This document shows, piece by piece, positions 14,749-15,228 of a stretch of 15,228 nucleotides of DNA (the stretch's first letter is position 1; the number at the start of each line of letters is the position of its first letter). This DNA comes from Actinomycetota bacterium (GTDB lineage: Bacteria; Actinomycetota; Actinomycetes; S36-B12; UBA5976): positions 1 to 15,228 of the forward strand of contig SXYE01000005.1 of assembly GCA_005789325.1 (NCBI GenBank), in the 5' to 3' direction. The position numbers and the translations under genes were made by a program. The notes beneath the pieces were generated by a model. The model was given only the letters and a program-made list of their open reading frames with translations, did not search any database and was not told where the DNA came from.

Positions 14749-15063
14749 ATGTACGCCATAGTTCGATCAGGTGGACGCCAAGAAAAAGTTGCAGTGGGCG
14801 ATACCGTCGTTATGGACCGTCAATCTGCCCAACCTGGATCCAAAATTTCTTTACCAGCTCTACTAGTAGTAGATAACGGTAAAATTACTCATGACGCTGC
14901 CACACTTTCAGCAACAACTGTTACTGCCGAAGTTGTTTCACACGATCGTGGTCCAAAAATAAAGATTCAACATTACAGAAATAAAACAGGCTACAAACGT
15001 CGTTTAGGTCATCGTCAGGAACTAACAACAGTTCGTGTCACAGATATCAAAGTAGGGAAATAG
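14749..15063 (+). CDS. rplU: 50S ribosomal protein L21
   Basis: L21 is a primary 23S rRNA-binding protein of the large ribosomal subunit. The 104-residue protein has the family's normal length, beginning MYAIVRSGGRQEKVAVGD and ending with the basic KTGYKRRLGHRQELTTVRVTDI segment. The ATG at 14749 is preferred over an in-frame TTG at 14740 because AAGGAG (14733-14738) is ten bases from the ATG but only one base from the TTG, and because the family starts at MYAIV. rpmA starts three bases after its TAG, giving the usual rplU-rpmA pair. It follows rne by 119 bases. Confidence 0.97.
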   Translation: MYAIVRSGGRQEKVAVGDTVVMDRQSAQPGSKISLPALLVVDNGKITHDAATLSATTVTAEVVSHDRGPKIKIQHYRNKTGYKRRLGHRQELTTVRVTDIKVGK

Positions 15064-15066
15064 AAA

Positions 15067-15228
15067 ATGGCATCCAAAAAAGGTGTTTCCAGTACCAGAA
15101 ACGGTCGCGATTCCAATTCGCAAAGACTTGGAATTAAAAGATTTGGTGGCCAACTTGTTGGTGCCGGAGAAATCATTGTTCGCCAACGTGGCACACATTT
15201 TCACCCAGGTGTAAATGTTGGACGCGGA
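15067..15228 (+). CDS. rpmA: 50S ribosomal protein L27 (5' part)
   Basis: The first 54 codons of L27 are present; the gene runs off the window end. The protein begins MASKKGVSSTRNGRDSNSQR and continues with LGIKRFGGQLVGAGEIIVRQRGTHFHPG, the conserved core. The short N-terminus with Ala-Ser-Lys-Lys-Gly is the tail that reaches toward the peptidyl transferase centre; it has no Firmicutes-type cleavable leader. A weak AGGGA lies in the end of rplU. In actinobacteria obgE usually follows, which cannot be seen here. Confidence 0.96.
   Translation, partial: MASKKGVSSTRNGRDSNSQRLGIKRFGGQLVGAGEIIVRQRGTHFHPGVNVGRG

Noticed and set aside
14694..14876. Plus-strand frame of 60 codons starting MAKDAKK before rplU
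   Set aside because: It runs out of frame through the first part of rplU and has no ribosome site; most of it is the shadow of L21.
1..15228. Mobile elements, CRISPR arrays, prophage or attachment sites
   Set aside because: No transposase or integrase reading frame, no regularly spaced repeats and no terminal inverted repeats were seen; gene order is that of a conserved chromosome region.

Overview
The window looks like chromosomal housekeeping DNA from a low-GC actinobacterium. The gene order clpP2-clpX, valS (opposite strand), folC, DUF4233, ndk, mreBCD, mrdA, rodA, rne, rplU, rpmA is an actinobacterial arrangement. Several proteins also carry actinobacterial signatures: the ClpP2-type GQAASAAA active-site segment, a DUF4233 membrane protein joined to folC, a DHFS/FPGS-type FolC, and an RNase E/G with a long disordered N-terminus. 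GC content sampled by eye is about 37-40%, with many TTA, AAA and GAA codons. That is far below most Actinobacteria and fits the streamlined freshwater acI type (Nanopelagicales-like). This assignment is inference; there is no rRNA here to confirm it. The standard bacterial code fits, since TGA is used as a stop.

Layout. (1) 1-1766: the 3' end of clpP2 and complete clpX, the protease and unfoldase of the Clp system, separated by a 138-bp gap with a palindrome resembling a ClgR operator. (2) 1771-4323: valS on the minus strand, convergent with clpX (4-bp gap, one hairpin spanning both stop codons) and divergent from folC (38-bp gap that must hold both promoters). (3) 4362-6466: folC, a DUF4233 membrane protein in a 4-base overlap, and ndk. 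(4) 6517-12400: a tightly packed elongasome operon, mreB-mreC-mreD-mrdA(PBP2)-rodA, with every junction from mreC onward overlapping or separated by 3 bp. It encodes the cytoskeletal filament, the membrane scaffold, the transpeptidase and the glycosyltransferase for lateral wall growth. (5) 12401-12790: a 390-bp stretch without a credible gene, GC-rich compared with its surroundings and full of potential RNA hairpins, ending just before the rne ribosome binding site. (6) 12791-15228: rne (RNase E/G), rplU (L21) and the start of rpmA (L27).

No mobile element, CRISPR array, tRNA, rRNA or prophage gene was seen. The coding content is conventional. The least explained part is the rodA-rne gap, a candidate structured RNA or long 5' leader of the RNase E gene that matches no RNA family I recognise. 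Secondary points are the apparently leaderless divergent valS/folC promoters, the GC-rich hairpin cluster at the mreB-mreC junction, and a possible ribosome-site-masking element before rplU.
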